A stretch of 64,000 bases of DNA from Rhizorhabdus wittichii RW1. Lineage in GTDB: Bacteria > Pseudomonadota > Alphaproteobacteria > Sphingomonadales > Sphingomonadaceae. The position numbers were made by a program, and so were the translations under genes. The notes under the pieces were generated by a model, which saw only the letters and a list, made by a program, of their open reading frames with translations, did not search any database and was not told the origin of the DNA. Every line of letters starts with the position of its first letter. Position 1 is the first letter of the stretch. The stretch covers positions 4,405,501 to 4,469,500 of the forward strand of contig CP000699.1 of assembly GCA_000016765.1 (NCBI GenBank), in the 5' to 3' direction. Positions 56,681 through 63,728 of the stretch are shown piece after piece.

Positions 56681-57465
56681 GAGAATGCCTCCACTTGCTT
56701 GGCCAATGCCATCAGCCTGTCCTCCGCGTCGGACAGCAGGACCACCTCGCCGACGACGATGATCGCCGGGCTGACCACCTTCTCGCGATCGACCATGTCG
56801 CCGAGGTCGGCGAGCAGCGTCCGCATCGCCCGCGATCCTTCGAGGGTGCCGCGTTCGAGCACCGCGACCGGCATGTCGGGGGCGACGCCGTCGGCCATCA
56901 GCTTGTCGGCGATCAGGCCGGCGCAGGTGACGCCCATATAGATGACAAGGGTGCGGCCCTGGCCGGCGAGCCCGGCCCAATTCTGTTCGGTCAGCCCCTT
57001 GCAGGTGCCGGCGACGAAGCTGACCGCGCTCGACCAGTCGCGGTGCGTCAGCGGCAGCATCGCCTCCGCCGCGCAGCCGAGCGCCGAGGAGACGCCGGGG
57101 ACGACCTCGACCGGCAGGCCGGCGCCGCGCACCGCCTCGACCTCCTCGCCGCCGCGGCCGAACACGAAGGGGTCGCCGCCCTTCAGCCGGACGACCACCG
57201 ACCCCGCCTTGACATGGGCGATGATCAGCGCGTTGATCGCGTCCTGGGGCAGGGTGTGGCGGTCGCGCTTCTTGGCGACCGAGATGCGCTGGGCCGAGGG
57301 CGGCGCATGGTCGAGCACGCGCGGGTCGATCAGCCCGTCATGGACGACGACGTCGGCGGCGCGCAGCGCCTCGACGGCGCGCACGGTCAGCAGGCCGGGA
57401 TCGCCGGGACCGGCGCCGACCAGGATGACGCGCCCACGCGCTTCGGGATCAAGCAAGGATGCCAT
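56677..57465 (-). CDS. cobA: uroporphyrinogen-III C-methyltransferase
   Basis: From ATG 57465, 262 residues (a GTG three codons upstream is possible). It methylates uroporphyrinogen III to precorrin-2, the first step to siroheme for CysI. Motifs: VILVGAGPGDPGLLTVRAVE, VVRLKGGDPFVFGRGGEEVE and VVPGVSSALGCAA, with LVIYMGV downstream. The protein is a single SUMT domain with no CysG dehydrogenase/ferrochelatase part. First gene of the sulfite operon. Confidence 0.95.
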   Translation of the reverse strand: MASLLDPEARGRVILVGAGPGDPGLLTVRAVEALRAADVVVHDGLIDPRVLDHAPPSAQRISVAKKRDRHTLPQDAINALIIAHVKAGSVVVRLKGGDPFVFGRGGEEVEAVRGAGLPVEVVPGVSSALGCAAEAMLPLTHRDWSSAVSFVAGTCKGLTEQNWAGLAGQGRTLVIYMGVTCAGLIADKLMADGVAPDMPVAVLERGTLEGSRAMRTLLADLGDMVDREKVVSPAIIVVGEVVLLSDAEDRLMALAKQVEAFS

Positions 57466-57537
57466 GGCCGCCACATGGGCCCTGATGCCGCGCTGCGCAA
57501 ATCAAGGATGCTTGGGGGGCGGCCAAGTTTTCTTTGC

Positions 57538-58050
57538 TCAAGGACTTAGCCGGCCTCGTCGCGGTGCTTCCCGCCCTCGCCCTCGCGGCTCCTCTCCCGC
57601 AAGCGTCATTCCGGCGGAGGCCGGAATCTCGGGCGTCAGGAGCGCGCGGCCGTCTCCCCGCAACGACGCGACGGCGGCCCCATCCGCCCCGCATTTTCCG
57701 GGTGCATGGGGTTGTGTGTGCGTTTTTTCATTTTTCCCGCTCGGCCCCGATGCGGTGAGGGCCGTGCCGTCCGCCACGCCGAACCCCTCGACCAGCCGAT
57801 CCGTCGCAGCGGGGCTGGTGGCGCGCAGATAGCGGACGATCGACCGGATCCAGGCGGACCGCATCCCATGCTTCCACGCATTGCGATTGCCGCGCGGCGC
57901 ACCGCTGCCCTTGCCCCCGTGCATGCGACACCGCCGGCTGCCGTGCACTGCAGGCGATCGGCAGGGGAGGCCGGAACGGGTGCGGGCGCCGTAGCGGGGA
58001 GAGTTGGCGAGGATTGCGGGTTGGCCGGGTATGTTGGTTGGGGAGTGCAT
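57538..58050 (-). CDS. HGG-motif small basic protein, C-terminus read through a repeat
   Basis: A 170-residue frame. The core GARTRSGLPCRSPAVHGSRR then CRMHGGKGSGAPRGNRNAWK-HGMRS matches a small Cys/His family common in alphaproteobacterial accessory regions (consensus CRMHGG..G.P.GN.NA.KHG). The C-terminal part contains PEIPASAGMT, the peptide produced when a family A repeat (57603-57630) is translated, so the original end of the gene has been replaced or extended by the repeat. Function unknown. It marks the left edge of the accessory segment. Confidence 0.55.
   Translation of the reverse strand: MHSPTNIPGQPAILANSPRYGARTRSGLPCRSPAVHGSRRCRMHGGKGSGAPRGNRNAWKHGMRSAWIRSIVRYLRATSPAATDRLVEGFGVADGTALTASGPSGKNEKTHTQPHAPGKCGADGAAVASLRGDGRALLTPEIPASAGMTLAGEEPRGRGREAPRRGRLSP
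57603..57630. repeat. single family A palindromic repeat
   Basis: One 28-base copy (GCGTCATTCCGGCGGAGGCC followed by GGAATCTC) of the repeat found as inverted pairs at 19086-19177 and 44081-44167. Here it lies inside the 3' part of the HGG-motif reading frame. Confidence 0.8.
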
Positions 58051-58342
58051 ATCTTCGCTTCGGACAGGCTATGGCGAGGCGTGGCTCTAGGGGGGGGCTA
58101 CTTAGCAGGAAAATGCGGAAATTGTAAGAACAAAAAAAGAACAAATGTCGGCCTGTCGTGTGTGGCATGCTGCCGGATGAGCCTTCAGTCATCCTGAATG
58201 GGCGGAAGTAGTTGGGCCGGCTGCCGCCAGACCGCTTCCGGGCGAGCGACCCCAGAAGCCGACCCTCATTCAGTTGCAGGCGTCGAGGATAAGGCAGCTT
58301 GGGGCGTGAAAAGCGTTTTATCATCTCGCCAAAGACATCACT
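58051..58342. other. AT-richer gap without a supported gene
   Basis: About 290 bases with clearly lower GC (for example an A-rich run around 58120-58142) between the HGG-motif gene and the palindrome at 58343. A long minus-strand frame spans it, but its product has no recognisable features. It probably holds the promoter for the + strand operon that follows and marks the junction to acquired DNA. Confidence 0.5.
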
Positions 58343-58388
58343 TCCAAGTTTCATGAAAATATGATTTTATATTTTCATGAAACTTGGA
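58343..58388. promoter_or_regulatory. 20-bp perfect inverted repeat spanning a start codon
   Basis: TCCAAGTTTCATGAAAATAT (58343-58362), six bases, then ATATTTTCATGAAACTTGGA (58369-58388): perfect 20-bp arms. The ATG of the 58377 gene lies in the right arm. It is AT-rich within a GC-rich genome. It could be an operator for the ribbon-helix-helix-like protein encoded there, or an RNA hairpin that hides the start codon. Confidence 0.85.
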
Positions 58389-58574
58389 GAAACGGCGGAC
58401 GGAGGCGATGACGAGCATCTCCAGATCCAGGTTCCTGCGGCGACCAAGCGCGATCTCGGTCAGCGCGCGCTTGATACCCGTGAGCCGATCCGCATGGTCG
58501 TGCTGAGAGCGTTGGCGGCGTATGGCGTGACGGTGCCCGAGGGCGCCATCACCGATCGGCGGAAGCGCAGCTGA
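58377..58574 (+). CDS. small ribbon-helix-helix-like protein (65 aa)
   Basis: A 65-residue product whose core, HLQIQVPAATKRDLGQRALD then REPIRMVVLRALAAYGV, has the strand-helix-helix pattern of CopG/Arc-type DNA-binding proteins. The gene starts inside a 20-bp palindrome and its stop overlaps the next start (TGATG). It is likely the autoregulator of the + strand operon with the MazG-like and glycosylase-like genes. A Shine-Dalgarno sequence is not obvious because the palindrome occupies the leader. Confidence 0.65.
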   Translation: MKLGETADGGDDEHLQIQVPAATKRDLGQRALDTREPIRMVVLRALAAYGVTVPEGAITDRRKRS

Positions 58575-59749
58575 TGGCCGACGACTTCGAAGCGCTAACC
58601 GTGGATCAATATGTTCGCGAGGCGGCGCGAACCGACCAGCGCAAGGGCCCGGGGACGATCGGTTTCACGATGCTAGGTCTGGTCGGCGAAACCGGCAGCC
58701 TGCTCGCCGAAGCCAAGAAGAAGCAGCGCGATGCCGCATCCTATCTGGGCTATGCCGAAGCCGTCGCCGAGGAGATTGGCGATGTTCTCTGGTATCTGGC
58801 CGCTGTTGCGCGCCGGCATCGGTTGGCGCTGAGCGATATCGCTGCTGCGGCGCTGGTCGCCGATGGCGTCTATCGTGCCGGGGACAATGCCGCCCTCAGC
58901 CTACATGCACTCCAGCCTGCGCATATGCCGCTCGCCAAGGCGCCGATGCCGAAGTTCGAACATGGTCTGCTCGGACTGGCGGGTGAGGTCGGGCTGCTCG
59001 CCCGCGAGATCGACGGCGCGGGGCAACCCGGCCATCGCGCGGCCGTAGCGCAGCGTCTTGTAGCAATCATGCGTCGATTGATCCAGGCTGCGACCGATTC
59101 CGGCGTCACCCTGGAAGGCGCTGCGATCAAGAATCTTCAGAAGATCTTCGACCGCTGGCCGCGCGAACGACAGTATCCGGCCGCGTTTGACGAGGACAAG
59201 GATGCCGAGGAACAGCTTCCGCGCACAATGGAGATCGACGTCTATGAGCGCACCGTGCGTGGGCAGGTCTATGTCTTCCAGCGTTCGCGCGGTGTGTATG
59301 TCGGGGATCGGCTGACCGATAACGCGATCGAACCGGACGATTATCGTTTCCACGACGTCTTTCACTATGCCTATGTCGCGGTGCTGGGCTGGTCGCCGGT
59401 CATTCGTGCTTTGCTCCGGCTTAAGCGGAAGAGCGACCCTAAGCTCGACGATGCCGAGGATGGCGCGCGTGCGATCCTGATCGAGGAAGGCGTGACGTCC
59501 TGGCTTTTCGGTCAGGCACAGCAGCTCAATTTCTTCGACGGTGTGAAGCCGGGCGGACTTCCGCTGGACATGCTCAAGCATGTTCGCCAATTCGTCGCCG
59601 GCTACGAGGCCGACCGCTGCCCGCTGTGGCTCTGGGAGGAGGCGATCCTCCAAGGCTACGCGGCTTTTCGTTTCCTCCAGAAGAACCGACGGGCGCGAAT
59701 TGGCATCGATTTCGCCCGCCGCCGCTTGCGTATCAAGGAGTTACCGTGA
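58574..59749 (+). CDS. MazG-like NTP pyrophosphohydrolase with tandem domain and C-terminal domain
   Basis: A 391-residue cytoplasmic protein. Residues 25-105 are an all-alpha NTP-PPase of the MazG/dUTPase superfamily: Glu39 and Glu46 (GLVGETGSLLAEA), and Glu66-Glu67-x2-Asp70 (VAEEIGDVLWYLAAVA), the metal-binding set. Residues 130-200 look like a second, degenerate copy (LGLAGEVGLLAREI; IKNLQKIFDRWP) without the second acidic helix. Residues about 220-345 form a distinct C-terminal domain with HDVFHYAYVAVLGWSPVIRA and EDGARAILIEEGVTSWLFG. It probably hydrolyses a (d)NTP to NMP. Coupled to both neighbours by TGATG overlaps. Confidence 0.82.
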   Translation: MADDFEALTVDQYVREAARTDQRKGPGTIGFTMLGLVGETGSLLAEAKKKQRDAASYLGYAEAVAEEIGDVLWYLAAVARRHRLALSDIAAAALVADGVYRAGDNAALSLHALQPAHMPLAKAPMPKFEHGLLGLAGEVGLLAREIDGAGQPGHRAAVAQRLVAIMRRLIQAATDSGVTLEGAAIKNLQKIFDRWPRERQYPAAFDEDKDAEEQLPRTMEIDVYERTVRGQVYVFQRSRGVYVGDRLTDNAIEPDDYRFHDVFHYAYVAVLGWSPVIRALLRLKRKSDPKLDDAEDGARAILIEEGVTSWLFGQAQQLNFFDGVKPGGLPLDMLKHVRQFVAGYEADRCPLWLWEEAILQGYAAFRFLQKNRRARIGIDFARRRLRIKELP

Positions 59750-60450
59750 TGACCCCCAAAAGCTTTGTATCGGCGCTCGCGGCTGCTGATCTGCCCTCGG
59801 TCTTCAATCCATGGCGCGATCGGTGCTCGATCCATGATCGTCGTGATGCGGCCGCCCGACGCCGGGCCAATCTGGAAAGTGTGATCGCTGCCGCGCTCCA
59901 CGCGCGCGTGGAGACGATCTGGATCGCCCGCGACCTTGGCTATCGCGGCGGCCGCAGGACCGGCGTGCCGCTCACCGACGAGGTGCATCTGACCCATGCT
60001 GCGGCGCTAATGGGCGGCATCGCGCTGGAGCGCGCCACCGAGGGGCCGGCGATCGCCGAGCGCACGGCCGCGATCATCTGGCAGGTGCTGAGCCGGATCG
60101 GTCAGCCGGTGATGCTCTGGAACGTGTTTCCCTTCCATCCGCACGAAGCGGACGATCCAATGTCCAATCGCTGCCACACTCGCGCCGAGCGCGAAGCGAC
60201 CTGGCCGATGTTGCAGGCGCTGGTATCGATGCTTCAACCCAAGCGGATCGTTGCGATCGGCCGCGACGCCCATCTGGCGCTCGACGGCCTCGACATTCCG
60301 ACCACCGCCATCCGTCATCCGAGCTATGGCGGTCAGCGCGAGTTTATCGACGGCATGTTCGACCTGTACGGCATCGCGGATACCCCCCGCGCTCCCGAAC
60401 TTCCGCTCGAACCGCGCTATGCGGCCGCTGTGACCTGCGCATTGGCCTGA
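59749..60450 (+). CDS. uracil-DNA glycosylase superfamily protein
   Basis: 233 residues from ATG 59749 (TGATG with the MazG-like gene). Glycosylase landmarks: VFNPWRDRC near the start; IARDLGYRGGRRTGVPLTDE (59-78) where related enzymes have a GEAPGY-G-R-TG-P-T-E loop; LWNVFPFHPHEADDPMSNR (123-141); and RHPSYGGQREF (189-199) as the HPS motif. The water-activating loop is altered (ARDLG in place of GEAPG), so activity on uracil is uncertain; it may bind or excise another base. Its last 34 bases overlap the convergent thymidylate-synthase-like gene. Confidence 0.8.
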   Translation: MTPKSFVSALAAADLPSVFNPWRDRCSIHDRRDAAARRRANLESVIAAALHARVETIWIARDLGYRGGRRTGVPLTDEVHLTHAAALMGGIALERATEGPAIAERTAAIIWQVLSRIGQPVMLWNVFPFHPHEADDPMSNRCHTRAEREATWPMLQALVSMLQPKRIVAIGRDAHLALDGLDIPTTAIRHPSYGGQREFIDGMFDLYGIADTPRAPELPLEPRYAAAVTCALA

Positions 60451-61199
60451 CCGCAGGCCGCGAGCAGCGCCTTGATGTCGGTCCGGTTCCATTTGTCGGT
60501 GTCGATCGTCGCATGGGTGGACAGGATCGTCAGCGGCCCCGGCGCGATCCCCGCTTCGGCGGCGACGAATGCCATCAATCGGCCGAGACCGATCAGATTG
60601 CCGAGCAGTTTCTCAATATAATAATGGTTCCGGTACATCGCGGTGAGCGCCAGCCGGCGGTTGCTGCCGTCGCCGATCGGCTTGAAGCTCGCGAAACTGA
60701 GGCACTGGCCGCCATAGGGCGAATCGTCGACGTCGCGCGCGGGATCGAACACGCTCAGTTCGAACTTGTTGAGCGCGCTGATCGAGGAATCCTTGAGGCG
60801 GCGGATGATGTCGGTGAGCTGGTTGATCGGCTCGCCCTTGAGCTGCGGCAACTGCATCATTCGCTCGAAGTAATACCCCGACCATCGATCGCCCTTGTTG
60901 CGCACCTTGGGCAGGACATTGTCGCGGAAGCGGTCGAAGAAGAGCGGCGATCCGTGCCGGTGATAGAGGGCCGCCGGGAAGATCGTATTGGCGACCGTCT
61001 CTATGCGCTTGGCGCCGCGCTTGCCGAAGAAGTCGTCGACCGCTGCGACCACCGGATCGGCGAGACTGGCGCGTGCGAGCGGATCGGCCACGTCGATGAC
61101 GACGTTGAAGTCGTGATGGCCGGGCCGCCCATCGACGAGGGCGACGGCTTCACGCCAAGCGGAGACGCAGTCAGGCTGCGGCGGAACGGGAAGGTACAT
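60417..61199 (-). CDS. thymidylate-synthase-like protein
   Basis: A 260-residue protein with GGAGGAG seven bases before its ATG, inside the 3' end of the peptidase gene. The C-terminal half aligns without gaps to thymidylate synthase from the dUMP-site arginine through the conserved Asn (Arg190 to Asn201, RNHYYIEKLLGN). The catalytic Cys is Cys166 (GGQCLSFASF), and LTAMYRN matches the L-Q-RS region; THATID matches the D-x-H-x-Y site with a change (His229). The usual RS-C-D Asp and Tyr are absent. It may act on another pyrimidine nucleotide or only bind one. Fold call by pattern, not by search. Confidence 0.7.
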   Translation of the reverse strand: MYLPVPPQPDCVSAWREAVALVDGRPGHHDFNVVIDVADPLARASLADPVVAAVDDFFGKRGAKRIETVANTIFPAALYHRHGSPLFFDRFRDNVLPKVRNKGDRWSGYYFERMMQLPQLKGEPINQLTDIIRRLKDSSISALNKFELSVFDPARDVDDSPYGGQCLSFASFKPIGDGSNRRLALTAMYRNHYYIEKLLGNLIGLGRLMAFVAAEAGIAPGPLTILSTHATIDTDKWNRTDIKALLAACGQANAQVTAAA

Positions 61200-61845
61200 C
61201 GATCTCCTCCGTCAGGATCGCCGTCGCGAACAGGCGCGGCTTCAGGAATTTCTCGGTGAGCCAGGCATGGCCCTCGACACCCCAGCCGGCTCCCCAGCTG
61301 TTTCGCACGAGGATCGCGCTCTGTCCGTCGGCGAGGCCATGGCCGACCGCGAGGGTCGCATGGCGAAGGCTGGGATCGGGCATCTCGTCATTCGCCGGAT
61401 CGACGATCCCTTCGCCCGACGGCTGGAAGAACGAGGCGGAGAGGCTGGACAGCAACATGACCGGCCGCTCGGCATCGAGCGAAGCAAGGATCTCGGCGAG
61501 ATCAAGCGTGGCCGTGCCGCCCTTGCGGCCAAAGCATGGTCCGGTCACCGATGGCGGAGCCCATTCACTGTCCGGAACGATGTCGAGATAGGGCCACCCG
61601 CTTTCGGCAGGCTGCCCGTCCAGCCGTAGCGCATCAAGCATCGTGGACAGGGTCGCGCCCTGATCGGGAGCGCGACGGCCACGGCGCTGGGCGTGAAAAT
61701 AGGCATATTCGCAGGAAAGCGGAATCAATCCGTCGCGCAAGGCGGCGTGTCCATCGCTCGCAGCGAAGGCGAGACAGGTCGGCCGCGCGCCCTGATCGCG
61801 CACCGGTCCGAGCAGGTGCCGAAGATCTGTCTTGATCGCGATCAT
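61171..61845 (-). CDS. cytoplasmic papain-like (C1) cysteine peptidase
   Basis: A 224-residue single-domain protease. All active-site elements are present: Gln18 and Cys24 (GPVRDQGARPTCLAFA), His162 (RHATLAVGHGL) and Asn182 (LVRNSWGAGWG). There is no signal peptide or propeptide, so it would be active in the cytoplasm unless held in check. It lies between the ImmA/IrrE-inhibitor-like gene (5 bases upstream) and the thymidylate-synthase-like gene (29-base overlap). The substrate is unknown. Confidence 0.87.
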   Translation of the reverse strand: MIAIKTDLRHLLGPVRDQGARPTCLAFAASDGHAALRDGLIPLSCEYAYFHAQRRGRRAPDQGATLSTMLDALRLDGQPAESGWPYLDIVPDSEWAPPSVTGPCFGRKGGTATLDLAEILASLDAERPVMLLSSLSASFFQPSGEGIVDPANDEMPDPSLRHATLAVGHGLADGQSAILVRNSWGAGWGVEGHAWLTEKFLKPRLFATAILTEEIDVPSRSAAA

Positions 61846-61850
61846 GCGTA

Positions 61851-62861
61851 TCAGGCCGCCTCAAGCAGATGGCGCCGTTCGGCGCGGGAAAGGCCTTCTT
61901 GCTCGGGACCGGTAAGATCGAAGTCGATCGTAAGGCTGGCATGCGCGGCCGCCGGTTGCCAGGGGCGCCGTTCGTTGAGCGACATGCGACCGCGCCTCGC
62001 CGCTTCGGGTGCCGCGGTGACGCGGCGGACGACCGGACCACCGACCGCCTCGACGTCGAACGCTTCGCGCTCATCGCGCACCACCGCGAAACCGCTCGCG
62101 ATGAGCTGGTCGAGATCCCAAAGATAGCCGCCGCCGCTATGCTCCTTGAGACGCAGCACGAACAGGTCGTTGCGACTGCCGTCGAGGCGCACGCCCTCGT
62201 CGCGTTCGGTCAGCAGCCAGACATCGCCGCGATAATTTTCGGGGCGATAATCCTTTAGCAGATCAACCTTGAGGCTACGGGGCTGAGTATCGAGAAGCTC
62301 GCGCATGATCGCGCTTGAGATGAGATCGTAGCGGACCAAGGTGCGGCAGGTCGCCTCATAGCTGGCACCAATGCGCAGCGAGAGCTGATAGGCGATATTG
62401 GGTCGGCGAAGGTCGGTGACGGTCCAGCCCTGTCGCGCGCAATGCTGGGCGATCAGCCATTTGGGCATCATGAACGCGATCGCGAATGCATCCGCCTCGG
62501 TTTCCTGGAACTGACTGCCGGGTTCCGGGCTCATCGGCATGCGGCGCAGGATGCTTTCATCGTCGAGGCTGGGATCGTGCCGCATCGAGAAATGGCCCAG
62601 CTCATGTGCGGCGGTGAACCGCTGGATGCTCATCGGCCGCTCGGTCGTGACCAGCACACCGGGTACCGGTGCGCTGAGATAGGCGCCTAGCAGGCCTTTG
62701 AGCGGTCGCAGTAGCAGCGGCAGGTCGAGCGCATGGATCGTGCCGAACACATCTACATTGCCGCCCTGCTGTTCGATCAGGGCCTGGGTGCCAAGCTGGC
62801 GATGGAGACGGCCTGCCGCCATCGCGCCTGCCCGGACTGCGCTGGCATAGTCGCGCGCCAC
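61851..62861 (-). CDS. ImmA/IrrE metallopeptidase with C-terminal chagasin (I42)-like region
   Basis: A 336-residue protein. The zinc site is HELGH (86-90) with a downstream QETEADAFA (119-127), the ImmA/IrrE pattern. Residues about 215-315 resemble chagasin-type inhibitors of papain-like proteases, with three loops in order: HSGGGYLWDL (241-250, cf. NPTTGY-W), AVGGPVVRRV (272-281, cf. GxGG) and ERRPWQP (297-303, cf. RPW). It is adjacent to a C1 peptidase gene, the target class of such inhibitors. The upstream XRE gene fits the usual XRE-ImmA pairing. Metallopeptidase call is firm; the inhibitor domain is by motif. Confidence 0.82.
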   Translation of the reverse strand: MARDYASAVRAGAMAAGRLHRQLGTQALIEQQGGNVDVFGTIHALDLPLLLRPLKGLLGAYLSAPVPGVLVTTERPMSIQRFTAAHELGHFSMRHDPSLDDESILRRMPMSPEPGSQFQETEADAFAIAFMMPKWLIAQHCARQGWTVTDLRRPNIAYQLSLRIGASYEATCRTLVRYDLISSAIMRELLDTQPRSLKVDLLKDYRPENYRGDVWLLTERDEGVRLDGSRNDLFVLRLKEHSGGGYLWDLDQLIASGFAVVRDEREAFDVEAVGGPVVRRVTAAPEAARRGRMSLNERRPWQPAAAHASLTIDFDLTGPEQEGLSRAERRHLLEAA

Positions 62862-62864
62862 GGA

Positions 62865-63242
62865 TCAGGCCGCCCCGCCCGACGATCGCGCGAGAAGATA
62901 CTCGGCGAAGCGGCTGAGTTCGGCGCGGTCCTCGGTCGACAGATCGGCGACGCGCCGCGCGAGATGGGCGACATCGACCGGCAGGCTCGCCGACGCCTCG
63001 TCCTCGCCAGTGAAATAGGCGACTGACTGCCGGTAGAGCTTGGCAAGGCGCGTGAGTTCGATCGCTTCGACCCGGCGTTGACCACTTTCGATGTCGGTCA
63101 ATGCGGTGCGGGGTATCTTGAGATAGGTCGCAACCTCGTCCTGCTTCAGGCCGAGATATTTGCGGGCTTCGCGCAAGCGGTCGCCCAGCCGCCGACGTTC
63201 GGCCTCGTCATCGGCCGCCTGACCAAGCGACAATTGCGTCAC
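62865..63242 (-). CDS. XRE-family helix-turn-helix repressor
   Basis: A 125-residue DNA-binding protein. The HTH lies at about 18-72 (RLREARKYLGLKQDEVATYL; IPRTALTDIESGQRRVEAIE). The start is GTG overlapping the carrier-like gene stop (GTGA). XRE and ImmA/IrrE genes in tandem form a repressor-protease pair in phage- and ICE-type switches. A likely operator is the palindrome in the promoter at 63610-63638. Confidence 0.92.
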   Translation of the reverse strand: MTQLSLGQAADDEAERRRLGDRLREARKYLGLKQDEVATYLKIPRTALTDIESGQRRVEAIELTRLAKLYRQSVAYFTGEDEASASLPVDVAHLARRVADLSTEDRAELSRFAEYLLARSSGGAA

Positions 63243-63577
63243 GGCTTGGCTCCCTTCTTCTTGATCCAGACCTTTTCGATGCGAGGCACCAGATGCGCGA
63301 GCGCTTCCTCGACCGAGACATAGCCGCCGGTCTGGACGATATTGTCACGCAACTCGAAGCCGATCACTGCCTCGACCGCGCACAGCGTATCCACGATCGA
63401 GAGCGAATCGAGCGGCACTGGCGCGTTTCTGATGCCGGCCTCATCCTTGGGAAGCGCGATGCCGCGCAATTGCGCTTCGGTGCGGGCGACATCGAGCAGT
63501 TCGTCGACTAGCGCCTTGATGACATCGTTCTTCGGGAAGGCCGTAATCGTCGGAGCGGGGGGAGCAATGGTCGCCAT
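63239..63577 (-). CDS. acyl-carrier-protein-like protein
   Basis: About 112 residues from ATG 63577 (GAGG five bases upstream; a GTG at 63601 is also possible). The helical core has VPLDSLSIVDTLCAVEAVIGFEL, with DSL placing a possible phosphopantetheine Ser at 58, and YVSVEEALAHLVPRIEKVW at the end, like carrier proteins. The surroundings are unusual for such a protein: no synthase or ligase is adjacent, and it heads the repressor/protease operon. It could be a true carrier or a scaffold using the fold. The upstream frame to 63634 lies in the promoter. Confidence 0.68.
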   Translation of the reverse strand: MATIAPPAPTITAFPKNDVIKALVDELLDVARTEAQLRGIALPKDEAGIRNAPVPLDSLSIVDTLCAVEAVIGFELRDNIVQTGGYVSVEEALAHLVPRIEKVWIKKKGAKP

Positions 63578-63609
63578 TCGAACCTCGCACGATTTCTCCA
63601 CATATCTCC

Positions 63610-63638
63610 TATATAATGTCGGAAAATCCGACATGCAA
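63610..63638 (-). promoter_or_regulatory. promoter with operator in the spacer for the ACP-XRE-ImmA operon
   Basis: On the minus strand: -35 TTGCAT (63633-63638), a 17-base spacer, -10 TATATA (63610-63615). The spacer contains the palindrome TGTCGGA-TTT-TCCGACA (63617-63633), which overlaps both boxes by position. Bound repressor would block polymerase, so autorepression by the XRE protein is likely. Confidence 0.72.
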
Positions 63639-63728
63639 GCGGTTCGAAGAAATCTCGCGAATGCCTCGTGACCGATCGTCCAATTAATTGATTAGCAGTT
63701 GGATCGGAATCCGTTGCAGACGAGTGGG

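Noticed and set aside
57728-58354. minus-strand frame starting MKLG in the palindrome
   Set aside because: Its start arises from palindrome symmetry; it overlaps the better supported HGG-motif gene and has no recognisable domain.
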